A DNA stretch of 64,000 nt from Pseudomonadota bacterium (lineage in GTDB: Bacteria; Pseudomonadota; Gammaproteobacteria; Pseudomonadales; Oceanobacteraceae): assembly GCA_030145845.1 (NCBI GenBank), contig JAIXHJ010000018.1, forward strand, positions 1 to 64,000, given 5' to 3'. Made by a program: the position numbers and the translations under genes. Shown piece by piece: positions 7,075-15,829 of this stretch; positions within the stretch are counted from its first letter, which is position 1; the number at the start of each line of letters is the position of its first letter. The notes under the pieces are model-generated. The model had not been told where the DNA came from. It did no database searches and saw nothing but the letters and a program-made list of their open reading frames with translations.

Positions 7075-10000
7075 ATGTCATTTAATATTGGTTTAAGCGG
7101 TATCCGGGCCTCGTCCACGGACCTGTCTGTTACCGGTAACAACATTGCCAACGCCAGTACCACGGGCTTTAAAGAGTCCCGGGCGGAATTTGAGGATGTT
7201 TATACCACGACGCTGCTGGGCACGGGTTCTGCCGCTGTCGGCAGTGGGGTCAAGGTTGCCAACGTCCGTCAGGAATTCAGTCAGGGTAATATTTCCAGTA
7301 CCGACAGCGTGCTGGATATGGCGATCGACGGTAATGGTTTTTATGTCCTGAACGACAGCGGCACGGTGACCTACACCCGTTCCGGTGTGTTCTCGCTGGA
7401 TAAAGATGGCTATGTGGTGGCTAACAATGGCTCCATCTTGCAGGGCTACATGGCCAATGATACCGGTACCATCAGTGGTGTACTCACCGATCTGAGCATC
7501 AATATCACCAGCCAGTCACCACGCCTGACCAGTCTGGTGGAAGCGCAGTTCAATCTGGACGCCAACGAGGAAGTGCTGCAGGAGACCGGTTCTTCCGTTA
7601 CCACCACCGGTCTGTCCGTGGGCGTAGTGAATTCCGGTATTCTGGAATCCACCACCACCACGTTATCCGCGGCGGGTCAGCCGACCACAGCCGGTAGCCC
7701 GGCGTCCCTGGCTTTCACCACCGACCTGGCGACGGTCGCGGCTGCCGGTTATGGCTCCATCACCATGGACCTCAATACCGGTGATGGCGCTGTCAGCATT
7801 ACGCTGGCCGGTGTCGCAGCGGGTTCGACGGTGGATGATATCCTCGATGATGTGCAGACCGCACTGGACGATGCTTTCGGTTCACAGGAATTTACTGTCA
7901 CTCAGGGCACCGGTGGCGAGCTGGTCATTGAGCGTGCCGGCTACAGTGCAACGGACGGCAGTGCGTTTACCGTTGCCAATACCGCAGCGTTTGATGCGGT
8001 ATTCGGTGCCAGCGGTGCGGTGACTGCCGGTACGGCCGGTTCACTGCTGTTTGTCGGTACGAACCCGCTGACGGCGGATTTCACCAGCGTGGCCGGTACC
8101 TCAACCACCACCCGTACCACCTCCACGCCACCGCTGAACATTGCTGCCAGCAGCAGTGGTGCATACGCTGAGTTAACGGCGGACAATATTTATGGTGCGC
8201 TGGATCTGAGTACTGCCAATGGTAATGCGCTGGTGTTTACGCTGGCCACCGGTGCCGGTTCAACTTACACCATCAACCTGAGCGAAGCCGCCTGGACCAG
8301 TGCTGCTCCGGGTTCCTTCACGGCAGTGACCACTGCCGAAATTATTGCGGAAATTAATGCTCAGGTTACCGCCTATGCCGGGGCCGGTAACGAAGATGTG
8401 GTGGCCAGCAACAACGCCGGCCGCATTGAATTTACCGTGCAGGCACCGGCCACGGAAGGGGATTACGTCCAGATCGCCGACAATACCGTCAGCTCCAACA
8501 ATCTGGATCTGACCGATCTGGGCTTCCTGGCCGCCAACCGCTATGACGCCGGTGAAGCACCGGTGCAGGCCAATAACGAATTCCAGCTGGAAGTCACCAG
8601 TACCACAGGCAATGGCGGTGGTCCATATACCATTACCATTCCGCCGGGCACTTACTCCAGCCTGGATGATCTGGCTGAAGAGATTCAGAGTCAGATTGAT
8701 ATCTACATTGGTGCCAGTGGTATTGCCGGCAAGGTGACCGTGGAAGCCGTGAATGGCCAGCTGGTGTTCACCAACACGACCACAGGCTCCGGTGAAGGTA
8801 TTGCGCTGACGGCTACCGCGGCTGAGCCGCAGGCGCTGGCAGCACTGGGCTTTGATGATATGTACGAAGTGGAGGGTGATGATGAAATTGACCGCTCCAA
8901 CAGCTTCACCATCAATCTGACGGTTCCGGCCCCGGATGAAGAAGGACGCAGTGGCTCGGTCATTATTTCCATGACCAAGGAATACAGCTCAGTGCAGGAA
9001 GTGGTGGCGGATATCAACAGCCAGCTGAACGCACAGGATTCCGACAGCTATATCGGCGTGCAGGCGGTGGCCGTGGAAGTAACACCGGAAACCTCTCCGC
9101 CACAGTACACCATTGCCTTTGAGGCGACGGAAGAGGGCGAAGCGTCGGTGATCTCGCTGAGTAACTTCACCGCGTCCGGCGATGACATCACGATTGAGGA
9201 TCTGTACGCGCTGCTGCAGTTCGACCCGTCTGATGACACGCTGCTGGAAACCGGCATTGCCGGTGTGACCAACGGTTATCCGGAAACCACCGTCACTCTG
9301 ACCGACCCGGATGGTGAAGAAACCCTGATTACCATTCCGGAAGGCAGCGAAGCCAATGAAATTGTGGCACTGCTGAACGATTATGCCGGGATTACCGCCT
9401 CGGCGGTGACCACGCTGACCATCACTGCTGCCGGCTATAACAGCCCCGGTGATGATATGAGCATTACCGTCAATGGTCAGGAGCTCACCGCAACGTCACT
9501 GGAAGACCTGGTTACAGAGATCAACTCCTATGCGTCAACCACGCTGCCGGGCTTTTCAGCCGAGCTGGATGATGAAGGCGACCTGGTTATTACCAACGAA
9601 ATCGGCAGTGATATTACGGTCGAAATGAACAGCACTGAGGTAACGGATTCACTGGTGCTGATCGGTGGTGAAGATACCAGTCCGGCCGTGCTGGGTGGGT
9701 CCACGACGGCCGCGACAGCGGCGACCGTGGGTGGTTCGGTCGATATTGTGCTCAACGAAGATTACACCCTGACCGATCCGGATCCGGCAATCTCCGGTAT
9801 TTTCGGCACACTGGAAGACGATGAGTACAGTACCTATGTGCTCAATGCCTTTGATCCGGATGATGCGGATACTTATAACCATGCCACTTCAACCACGATT
9901 TATGACAGTCTGGGTATTTCCCATGTGATGACCCAGTACTTCGTCAAGGAACCGCTCGATGCGGATAATCCGGACAGTGAAAACGTGTGGGTAATGTATG

Positions 10001-10683
10001 TGCAGGTGGACGGCGAAGATGTCGGCGATCCGGATCCGACGCTGGATTTCCCGCAGAATCTGGAGCCGACCATGGCCAGGTACGTGCTCTACTTCAACCA
10101 GGACGGTACGCTGGATGAAGACGCCACCGGCGATATGTACATCACTAACTGGGATCCGCTGGACGACAACGGTGATCCGACCGGCGCCATGTCATCGGTG
10201 AATGTGCTGGAAGGTGGTCTGCCACTGACGGATCCGCCGAGCAGCTCTAACTTCCAGATCACGCTGACCGGCAGCACCCAGTACGGCGATGATTTTACCG
10301 TGGAAGAAATCGTTCAGGATGGTTACAGCACCGGTATCCTGACCGGGCTGGAAATCGATGAAGACGGTACGATTTCGGCCCAGTTCACCAATGGTGAAAC
10401 CCAGACGATTGGTCAGGTGGCGCTGGCAACCTTTACCAATGAAGAGGGGCTGACCCCGGTCGGCGATACTGCCTGGGCGGAATCCTATGATTCCGGACCG
10501 GCAACCATCGGTAACCCCGGCACCGGTAAATACGGCTCCATCGTTTCGTCTGCCCTGGAAGATTCCAACGTCGACCTGTCGGAAGAGCTGGTGGGACTGA
10601 TTGTTGCCCAGCGTAACTATCAGGCCAGTGCGAAAACCATTGAGACACTTGATCAGGTCACCCAGACCATTCTCAATATCTGA
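7075..10683 (+). CDS. flgE: FlgE, flagellar hook protein, greatly enlarged
   Basis: FlgE polymerises into the hook. This copy is 1202 aa, against about 400-470 in Salmonella or Pseudomonas. The N-terminus (SFNIGLSGIRASSTDLSVTG and NNIANASTTGFKESR) and the C-terminus (GSIVSSALEDSNVDLSEELV, VAQRNYQASAKTIETLDQVTQ) are canonical. The excess lies in about residues 180-900: Thr/Ser/Asp/Gly-rich, beta-rich modules with repeated patterns such as IAAEIxxQ, SLDDLAEEIQSQI and LEDLVTEINS. One segment (9270-9440) resembles part of FlgK. Cys is absent or rare, as in secreted axial proteins. It is the last gene of flgBCDE. Confidence 0.93.
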   Translation: MSFNIGLSGIRASSTDLSVTGNNIANASTTGFKESRAEFEDVYTTTLLGTGSAAVGSGVKVANVRQEFSQGNISSTDSVLDMAIDGNGFYVLNDSGTVTYTRSGVFSLDKDGYVVANNGSILQGYMANDTGTISGVLTDLSINITSQSPRLTSLVEAQFNLDANEEVLQETGSSVTTTGLSVGVVNSGILESTTTTLSAAGQPTTAGSPASLAFTTDLATVAAAGYGSITMDLNTGDGAVSITLAGVAAGSTVDDILDDVQTALDDAFGSQEFTVTQGTGGELVIERAGYSATDGSAFTVANTAAFDAVFGASGAVTAGTAGSLLFVGTNPLTADFTSVAGTSTTTRTTSTPPLNIAASSSGAYAELTADNIYGALDLSTANGNALVFTLATGAGSTYTINLSEAAWTSAAPGSFTAVTTAEIIAEINAQVTAYAGAGNEDVVASNNAGRIEFTVQAPATEGDYVQIADNTVSSNNLDLTDLGFLAANRYDAGEAPVQANNEFQLEVTSTTGNGGGPYTITIPPGTYSSLDDLAEEIQSQIDIYIGASGIAGKVTVEAVNGQLVFTNTTTGSGEGIALTATAAEPQALAALGFDDMYEVEGDDEIDRSNSFTINLTVPAPDEEGRSGSVIISMTKEYSSVQEVVADINSQLNAQDSDSYIGVQAVAVEVTPETSPPQYTIAFEATEEGEASVISLSNFTASGDDITIEDLYALLQFDPSDDTLLETGIAGVTNGYPETTVTLTDPDGEETLITIPEGSEANEIVALLNDYAGITASAVTTLTITAAGYNSPGDDMSITVNGQELTATSLEDLVTEINSYASTTLPGFSAELDDEGDLVITNEIGSDITVEMNSTEVTDSLVLIGGEDTSPAVLGGSTTAATAATVGGSVDIVLNEDYTLTDPDPAISGIFGTLEDDEYSTYVLNAFDPDDADTYNHATSTTIYDSLGISHVMTQYFVKEPLDADNPDSENVWVMYVQVDGEDVGDPDPTLDFPQNLEPTMARYVLYFNQDGTLDEDATGDMYITNWDPLDDNGDPTGAMSSVNVLEGGLPLTDPPSSSNFQITLTGSTQYGDDFTVEEIVQDGYSTGILTGLEIDEDGTISAQFTNGETQTIGQVALATFTNEEGLTPVGDTAWAESYDSGPATIGNPGTGKYGSIVSSALEDSNVDLSEELVGLIVAQRNYQASAKTIETLDQVTQTILNI

Positions 10684-10689
10684 TGACGG

Positions 10690-10710
10690 CAGGCGCTTTT
10701 CCGGCGCCTG
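10690..10710 (+). terminator. First hairpin after flgE
   Basis: CAGGCGC at 10690-10696 and GCGCCTG at 10704-10710 form a perfect 7-bp stem with a T-rich loop. No T-tract follows. It stands in tandem with the better terminator at 10741. Confidence 0.4.
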
Positions 10711-10740
10711 AATTCTGACAGCGGCAAGTCTGTTCCCCTG

Positions 10741-10766
10741 AGCGGCGGAAGAGGCTGCCGCTTTTT
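10741..10766 (+). terminator. Terminator after flgBCDE
   Basis: AGCGGC (10741-10746) pairs with GCCGCT (10757-10762), followed by TTTTCCTCTTT. It separates flgBCDE from flgFGHI. Confidence 0.7.
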
Positions 10767-10803
10767 CCTCTTTCTGTCCTTCATTTTTGCCTCTTTGTTT
10801 TCA

Positions 10804-10820
10804 TAAGTTATTGAAAAATA
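10804..10820 (+). promoter_or_regulatory. Conserved element upstream of the flgF sigma-54 promoter
   Basis: TAAGTTATTGAAAAATA matches the element before flgB (5324-5340) at 16 of 17 positions and has nearly the same distance to its promoter. Confidence 0.5.
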
Positions 10821-10835
10821 ACAACTTTAAATAAT

Positions 10836-10851
10836 TGGCACAGCCTCTGCA
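10836..10851 (+). promoter_or_regulatory. Sigma-54 promoter for flgFGHI
   Basis: TGGCAC-AGCCT-CTGCA, with GG at 10837-10838 and GC at 10849-10850 in correct phase, lies about 60 bp before flgF. Confidence 0.88.
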
Positions 10852-10911
10852 AACGTTATGTAAAGCACAGGCCATCCGTGGCCATCATTCAGAGATAAAG
10901 GGTTAACAGGT

Positions 10912-11658
10912 ATGGATCGAGCGTTATACATCGCCATGTCCGGTGCCAAACAGAACACACTGGGACAGAGTGCGCACGCCAACAACCTGGCCAATGCCAG
11001 TACCACCGGCTTCCGCTCCGATTACACGCAGAGCCGTTCCATGGGCGTATTCGGGGATTACTTTCCCACCCGGGCCTATGCTATGACTGAGCGTCCGGCC
11101 AGTGATTACCGCATGGGACCACTGATCGAAACCGGCCGTGATATGGATGTCGCCATCGAAGGCGCGGGCTGGTTTGCTGTGGTCGGACCGGAAGGCGAAG
11201 AAGCCTATACCCGTGCCGGTGATCTGAGTGTCGATCCGGATGGCCGTCTGATCAATGGTTCCGGCCAGCAGCTGATCGGTGACGGCGGCCCTGTGGTACT
11301 GCCGGAATTTGAAAGCATTGAGATCAGCCGTGCCGGTATCGTGACCATTCAGCCACTGGGGGAAAACCCGGTAGCGGTGGCCGAACCGGTGCAGCTCAAA
11401 TTGGTGAATCCGGATGTGCAGGAACTGGAAAAAGGCGAAGACGGCCTGTTCCGTTTCCGTGATCCGGCGGTCACGGTTGCTCAGCCGGATCCGGATATCA
11501 CCCTCACCAACCGCTTTGTCGAAGGCAGCAACGTGAATGCTGTACAGGAACTGACGGATCTGATTGCCCTGAACCGTCAGTATGAAATGCAGGTAAAACT
11601 GATGAAACGCGTTGATGAAAATACGTCAGCCACCACGCAACTGTTGTCGAGTCAGTAA
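10912..11658 (+). CDS. flgF: FlgF, proximal/middle rod protein
   Basis: FlgF links the proximal rod to the FlgG distal rod. The 248-aa protein starts with the axial motif MDRALYIAMSGAKQNTLGQ and ANNLANASTTGFRSD and ends with NVNAVQELTDLIALNRQYEMQ. Length is normal. It is first in the sigma-54-driven flgFGHI operon. Confidence 0.96.
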   Translation: MDRALYIAMSGAKQNTLGQSAHANNLANASTTGFRSDYTQSRSMGVFGDYFPTRAYAMTERPASDYRMGPLIETGRDMDVAIEGAGWFAVVGPEGEEAYTRAGDLSVDPDGRLINGSGQQLIGDGGPVVLPEFESIEISRAGIVTIQPLGENPVAVAEPVQLKLVNPDVQELEKGEDGLFRFRDPAVTVAQPDPDITLTNRFVEGSNVNAVQELTDLIALNRQYEMQVKLMKRVDENTSATTQLLSSQ

Positions 11659-11669
11659 GGAGATAAATT

Positions 11670-12455
11670 ATGTTACCAGCACTCTGGGTAAGTAAAACCG
11701 GCCTTGAAGCTCAGGATCTCGCACTGACAACGGTTTCCAATAACCTGGCCAACGTATCCACCACCGGCTTTAAAAAAGATCGCGCGGTATTTGAGGATCT
11801 GCTGTATCAGACCCAGCGTCAGCCGGGGGCGAATTCATCGGCCGATACGCGTCTGCCATCGGGCCTGCAGTTGGGTACCGGGGTACGTACCGCGGGCACA
11901 CAGAAAATTTTTACCACCGGCTCACTGGAACTGACGGATCAGCCACTGGACCTGGCCATTGATGGCCGTGGTTTTTTCCAGATCACCATGCCGGACGGTA
12001 CGATTTCCTATACCCGTGACGGCACCTTCCATATGAACGATGAAGGGGTGGTGGTGAACGTTAACGGTTATCCACTGGAGCCGCAGATCACCATTCCGGA
12101 CCAGACCAATCAGCTGACCATCAGCTCGGACGGTATTGTACAGGCGACTATTTTTGGTGATACCACACCTCAGGATCTGGGGCAGATTGAAACGGTGGAT
12201 TTTATTAACCCGGCCGGTCTGCAGGCGATTGGTGGCAACCTGTTCCTGGAAACGGCTTCCAGTGGCGCACCACAGGCGGGTGTTCCCAGCGAAGAAGGTT
12301 TCGGCACGATTGAACAGGGCGCTCTGGAAAATTCCAACGTGGAAGTCGTGGAAGAGCTGGTGAAAATGATTACGGTGCAGCGTGCCTATGAAATGAATTC
12401 CAAGGTGGTGTCCGCCGCCGATGGCATGCTGCAGTTCCTGACACAGAATGTGTAG
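11670..12455 (+). CDS. flgG: FlgG, distal rod protein
   Basis: FlgG builds the distal rod that passes through the P and L rings. The 261-aa protein shows SNNLANVSTTGFKKDRAVFE near the start, the FlgG-specific QPGANSSADTRLPSGLQLGTG segment, and the C-terminal NSNVEVVEELVKMITVQRAYE. Length equals that of well-studied homologues. It lies 11 bp after flgF, with AAGGAG before the start. Confidence 0.97.
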   Translation: MLPALWVSKTGLEAQDLALTTVSNNLANVSTTGFKKDRAVFEDLLYQTQRQPGANSSADTRLPSGLQLGTGVRTAGTQKIFTTGSLELTDQPLDLAIDGRGFFQITMPDGTISYTRDGTFHMNDEGVVVNVNGYPLEPQITIPDQTNQLTISSDGIVQATIFGDTTPQDLGQIETVDFINPAGLQAIGGNLFLETASSGAPQAGVPSEEGFGTIEQGALENSNVEVVEELVKMITVQRAYEMNSKVVSAADGMLQFLTQNV

Positions 12456-12464
12456 GAGGTTGTT

Positions 12465-13151
12465 ATGAAAGCGTTAACAGTTTTTACCGCATCGTCTGCA
12501 CTCTTGTTATCAGCCTGTTCGTCGGTGCAGATGGAAAAAGAAATTTATCCGGATGATCCGGATTATGCGCCGGTATCGACCCAGAGCCTGCAGCCGCCAC
12601 CGGTTGCCACCGGTTCACTGTTTCAGGCCCGTTACAGCATGGGCCTGTATACCGATCAGCAGGCGCGCCGCACCGGTGACATTATTACCGTGATTTTTGA
12701 CGAGCAATATCAGTCATCCAAATCCGCAGAAACCACGGCGGATAAATCGTCGGCTAATTCGGTGGAAGTCGGCAGTATGATGGGTATGGTGCCGGGCTGG
12801 AAAAATATTGGTTTTGGTGTCGACACCAGTGCGGACCGGCAGTTTTCCGGCAAGGGTGAAGCGGACCGCTCCAACAGTCTGAGTGGTCAGATCAGTGTGT
12901 CGGTGGCGGAGGTACTGCCCAACGGTATTCTCAAGATCCGCGGCGAAAAGTGGCTGACACTGAGTGAAGGGGATGAATATATCCGCATTACCGGCCTGAT
13001 CCGGCCGCAGGATATTTCGCCGGAAAACACGGTGTCTTCCAGTAAGGTTGCCGACGCCCGTATTTCATTCGGTGGCCGTGGTGCCATGAATAACTCAACC
13101 AAGCAGGGTTGGTTCGACCGTATTATTACCTCACCTCTGTGGCCGTTCTGA
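12465..13151 (+). CDS. flgH: FlgH, L-ring lipoprotein
   Basis: FlgH forms the outer-membrane L ring. The 228-aa precursor has a lipoprotein signal with lipobox LLSAC (Cys near residue 18), so it is lipidated and sent to the outer membrane. Conserved FlgH features follow: LFQARYSMGLYTDQQARRTGDIITV, and near the C-terminus EYIRITGLIRPQDISPENTV. Length is typical. It is followed by flgI after 46 bp. Confidence 0.96.
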   Translation: MKALTVFTASSALLLSACSSVQMEKEIYPDDPDYAPVSTQSLQPPPVATGSLFQARYSMGLYTDQQARRTGDIITVIFDEQYQSSKSAETTADKSSANSVEVGSMMGMVPGWKNIGFGVDTSADRQFSGKGEADRSNSLSGQISVSVAEVLPNGILKIRGEKWLTLSEGDEYIRITGLIRPQDISPENTVSSSKVADARISFGGRGAMNNSTKQGWFDRIITSPLWPF

Positions 13152-13197
13152 TGAGCAGGTTGCCGGTGTTATTGAGTCTGTCGCGGAGTAGTCAGTC

Positions 13198-14304
13198 ATG
13201 AAACAGCGTATTTTCCGTTCCGTCTTTGTCGCTGCCATTGCGTTGCTGTCATCTGTTGCTGCGCAGGCCGAACGGATCAAGGATATCACCAGCATTGCCG
13301 GCGTACGCAGTAACCAGCTGATCGGTTACGGGCTGGTGGTGGGGCTGGACGGCAGTGGTGATAAAGCACCCTTTACCACCCAGACGTTCCGCAACATGAT
13401 GAATGAATTCGGCATCACCCTGCCGGCGGGTACAGATCCAAAACTGAAGAATGTGGCGGCGGTATCGGTTACTGCTGAGCTGCCACCCTTTGCCAAGCCG
13501 GGTCAGCGGGTTGATGTGACGGTGTCTTCGCTGGGCAATGCCAAAAGTCTGCGCGGTGGTTCACTGCTGTTTACACCGCTGAAAGGCGCCGACGGTAATA
13601 TTTACGCTGTGGCGCAGGGCAATCTGGTGGTGGGAGGCTTCGGCGCCGAAGGCAATGACGGTTCCAGCATTACCGTGAATATTCCCAGTGTCGGCCGTAT
13701 TCCCAACGGTGCTTCAGTGGAACAGACAGTACCCAGCAGTTTTGCCCGCGGAGACAGCCTGATTTTTAACCTCGACCGGCCGGATTTTACGACCGCCAGA
13801 GCCATGGTGGAAAAAGTTAATGATCTGATGGGGCCTGGGACGGCGGAAGCACTGGATGCAACCTCCATCCGTGTCAGTGCGCCGCGGGATACGACCCAGC
13901 GGGTCAGTTACCTGTCGGTGATTGAAAACCTGGAGATCAAAACCGGCGACGACCGGGCCAAAGTCATTATCAACTCACGCACCGGCACCATCGTCATGGG
14001 GCAGCATGTGCTGATTGATCCGGTAGCGGTGACACACGGCAACCTGGTGGTCACGATCACTGAAGATTTTCAGGTATCCCAGCCCAATGCACTGGCGGAA
14101 GGTGATACCGTGGTGGTCCCGGAAACCAATATCAACATCGATAATGGCGAAGGCAGCCGCATGTTCAAGTTCGGCCCGGGGGTTTCCCTCGACAGTATTG
14201 TGCAGGCGGTGAATGAAGTCGGGGCGGCACCCGGTGATCTGATGGCTATACTGGAAGCTATGAAACAGGCCGGGGCACTGAAAGCGGAGCTGATTGTAAT
14301 ATGA
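13198..14304 (+). CDS. flgI: FlgI, P-ring protein
   Basis: FlgI forms the periplasmic P ring around the rod. The 368-aa precursor has a Sec signal peptide (cleavage near AQA-ERIKD). The mature protein begins with the FlgI signature [20 protein letters not shown] and [11 protein letters not shown] and ends with [18 protein letters not shown]. Its assembly needs FlgA (2680-3378). The stop overlaps the next start by 4 bp. Confidence 0.97.
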   Translation: MKQRIFRSVFVAAIALLSSVAAQAERIKDITSIAGVRSNQLIGYGLVVGLDGSGDKAPFTTQTFRNMMNEFGITLPAGTDPKLKNVAAVSVTAELPPFAKPGQRVDVTVSSLGNAKSLRGGSLLFTPLKGADGNIYAVAQGNLVVGGFGAEGNDGSSITVNIPSVGRIPNGASVEQTVPSSFARGDSLIFNLDRPDFTTARAMVEKVNDLMGPGTAEALDATSIRVSAPRDTTQRVSYLSVIENLEIKTGDDRAKVIINSRTGTIVMGQHVLIDPVAVTHGNLVVTITEDFQVSQPNALAEGDTVVVPETNINIDNGEGSRMFKFGPGVSLDSIVQAVNEVGAAPGDLMAILEAMKQAGALKAELIVI

Positions 14305-14609
14305 ATGATGAACTGTTTGAGCGGATAAAACTGCTGTCACTGGAAATCCGTTCGCTGGTCCGTCAGGGCGTACGCAAAGGCGTGGATGAGCGTATCAGCA
14401 AGCGCAATGAAATGCTGCAGGAGTGGTTTGCCGGTATTTCTGAGCTGATTGATATGACCAATGATCAGCAGACATTCCTTGAGGATCTGCTCAAGGAAGA
14501 GCGCCAGCTGGTGGCAGAGCTGAATGAAGAGCAGCAGGCCTATCACCGCCACCGTAAAGGGGTGAATCAGCTGAAGCAGTACAGCCAGGTTTCGCGTAAC
14601 CGTCACTGA
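14301..14609 (+). CDS. Small coiled-coil protein after flgI, possibly FliT-like
   Basis: This 102-aa charged, helical protein is translationally coupled to flgI by a 4-bp overlap. Two predicted helices (about residues 5-50 and 55-95, the second [20 protein letters not shown]) give a coiled-coil hairpin typical of type III export chaperones. I do not recognise it with certainty. FliT-like or FlgN-like function is a guess, supported by the absence of fliT beside fliS (34584). It is followed by a strong terminator, so it closes the flgFGHI transcript. Confidence 0.6.
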   Translation: MNDELFERIKLLSLEIRSLVRQGVRKGVDERISKRNEMLQEWFAGISELIDMTNDQQTFLEDLLKEERQLVAELNEEQQAYHRHRKGVNQLKQYSQVSRNRH

Positions 14610-14632
14610 TATGCCGGGCTGTTGAATTGATC

Positions 14633-14670
14633 AAAGCCGCGCTCTGAACGGATTCAGGGCGCGGCTTTTC
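14633..14670 (+). terminator. Strong terminator after flgFGHI
   Basis: A 16-bp stem (14633-14648 with 14653-14668, one G-T pair) and a 4-nt loop end in TTTTC. It isolates flgJKL as a separate transcription unit. Confidence 0.88.
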
Positions 14671-14731
14671 TGTTATTGTTCCCCGCCTGAATCGTTCCGC
14701 TTTCTGCTGTTTTTTATCCATTCTTTTAAGT

Positions 14732-14747
14732 TGGCAAGTTAGTTGCA
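14732..14747 (+). promoter_or_regulatory. Sigma-54 promoter for flgJKL
   Basis: TGGCAAG-TTAG-TTGCA has GG at 14733-14734 and GC at 14745-14746 in correct phase, 24 bp before flgJ. The leader is therefore very short. Confidence 0.88.
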
Positions 14748-14770
14748 TTTTCCGGATAAAGGAGAATGTT

Positions 14771-15823
14771 ATGCTGCCAACCCAGACCGCGACAATGGCC
14801 AGCCAGCCTGGCCAGGTATATACAGACCTGAATGGCCTGCAGGGCATCCGTGCGCTCGGTAAAACCGATGAAAAAGCCGCGCTGATGCAGGTGGCAAAGC
14901 AGTTTGAATCCATGTTTGTCGGCATGATGCTGAACTCCATGCGTCAGGCCAATAAAGTCTTTGAAGAAGACTCCCTGTTTAATTCCCCGGAGTCTGATTT
15001 CTACCAGAAAATGTATGACGAGCAGCTCTCCCTGTCGCTCTCCGGCCAGCGTGGAATGGGGCTTGCCGGGGTAATTTACCGGCAGATGATGGGTAACTTC
15101 GGCAAAGACCGGACCCTGCCTGACGATGAGCCGGTCAGTGTTGACGACAGTGGTGAGGCAGGGGTGCTGTTTCAGCATAAAGTCTCACCGGCACTGGAGA
15201 ATGCCCTGCAGGAAGTGGATACCGAGCTGGAAAAAATTCAGGCGCTGCCGGCGGATGACGACGCTGCTGCCGGTGATCAGGCCGGAGACGAAGCGGCAAG
15301 CGGCAGTGGCAATAAGGGGAAACAGTTTTCCTCTCCGCATGAGTTCGTTGCCGCTCTGTATCCGCACGCGCAGGCTGTGGCTGAAGAACTGGCGGTTGAT
15401 CCGCGGGCCATCATTGCCCAGGCCGCGCTGGAGACCGGCTGGGGTAAATATGTGATCACCGATGATCAGGGCCGTAACAGTTATAACTTCTTTGGTATCA
15501 AGGCCGACAGCCGCTGGCAGGGCAGCAGTGTGGAAGTGGCCACACACGAATACCGCAGTGGTGTGAAAGTACAGGAACAGGCACGTTTCCGTGCTTATGG
15601 CTCAATCGGGGAAGGGCTGCGTGACTATGGGGATTTCCTGCGTTCCGCCAGCCGCTATCAGCAGGCGATCGGTCAGGGGCTGACGTCCGACCATTATGGT
15701 TACGCGCTGCAGGAAGCCGGTTACGCCACAGACCCGCAGTACGGTGCCAAGATTCAGCGGATTTCCGGCAGTGAAACCCTGAACGAAGCGCTGGATGCGA
15801 TGCTTAACAAGGTGATGGAGTAA
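14771..15823 (+). CDS. flgJ: FlgJ, rod cap with peptidoglycan hydrolase domain
   Basis: FlgJ caps the growing rod and cuts peptidoglycan to let it through. This 350-aa protein has the N-terminal rod-cap domain (about residues 25-105, with VAKQFESMFVGMMLNSMR and FYQKMYDEQLS). A Gln/Asp/Ala-rich linker follows, then a C-terminal glucosaminidase domain (about 180-345, with IIAQAALETGWGKY, NFFGIKADSRWQG and FRAYGSIGEGLRDY). The catalytic Glu is in AALETGWG. It is the first gene of flgJKL. Confidence 0.96.
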   Translation: MLPTQTATMASQPGQVYTDLNGLQGIRALGKTDEKAALMQVAKQFESMFVGMMLNSMRQANKVFEEDSLFNSPESDFYQKMYDEQLSLSLSGQRGMGLAGVIYRQMMGNFGKDRTLPDDEPVSVDDSGEAGVLFQHKVSPALENALQEVDTELEKIQALPADDDAAAGDQAGDEAASGSGNKGKQFSSPHEFVAALYPHAQAVAEELAVDPRAIIAQAALETGWGKYVITDDQGRNSYNFFGIKADSRWQGSSVEVATHEYRSGVKVQEQARFRAYGSIGEGLRDYGDFLRSASRYQQAIGQGLTSDHYGYALQEAGYATDPQYGAKIQRISGSETLNEALDAMLNKVME

Positions 15824-15829
15824 AGGCGC

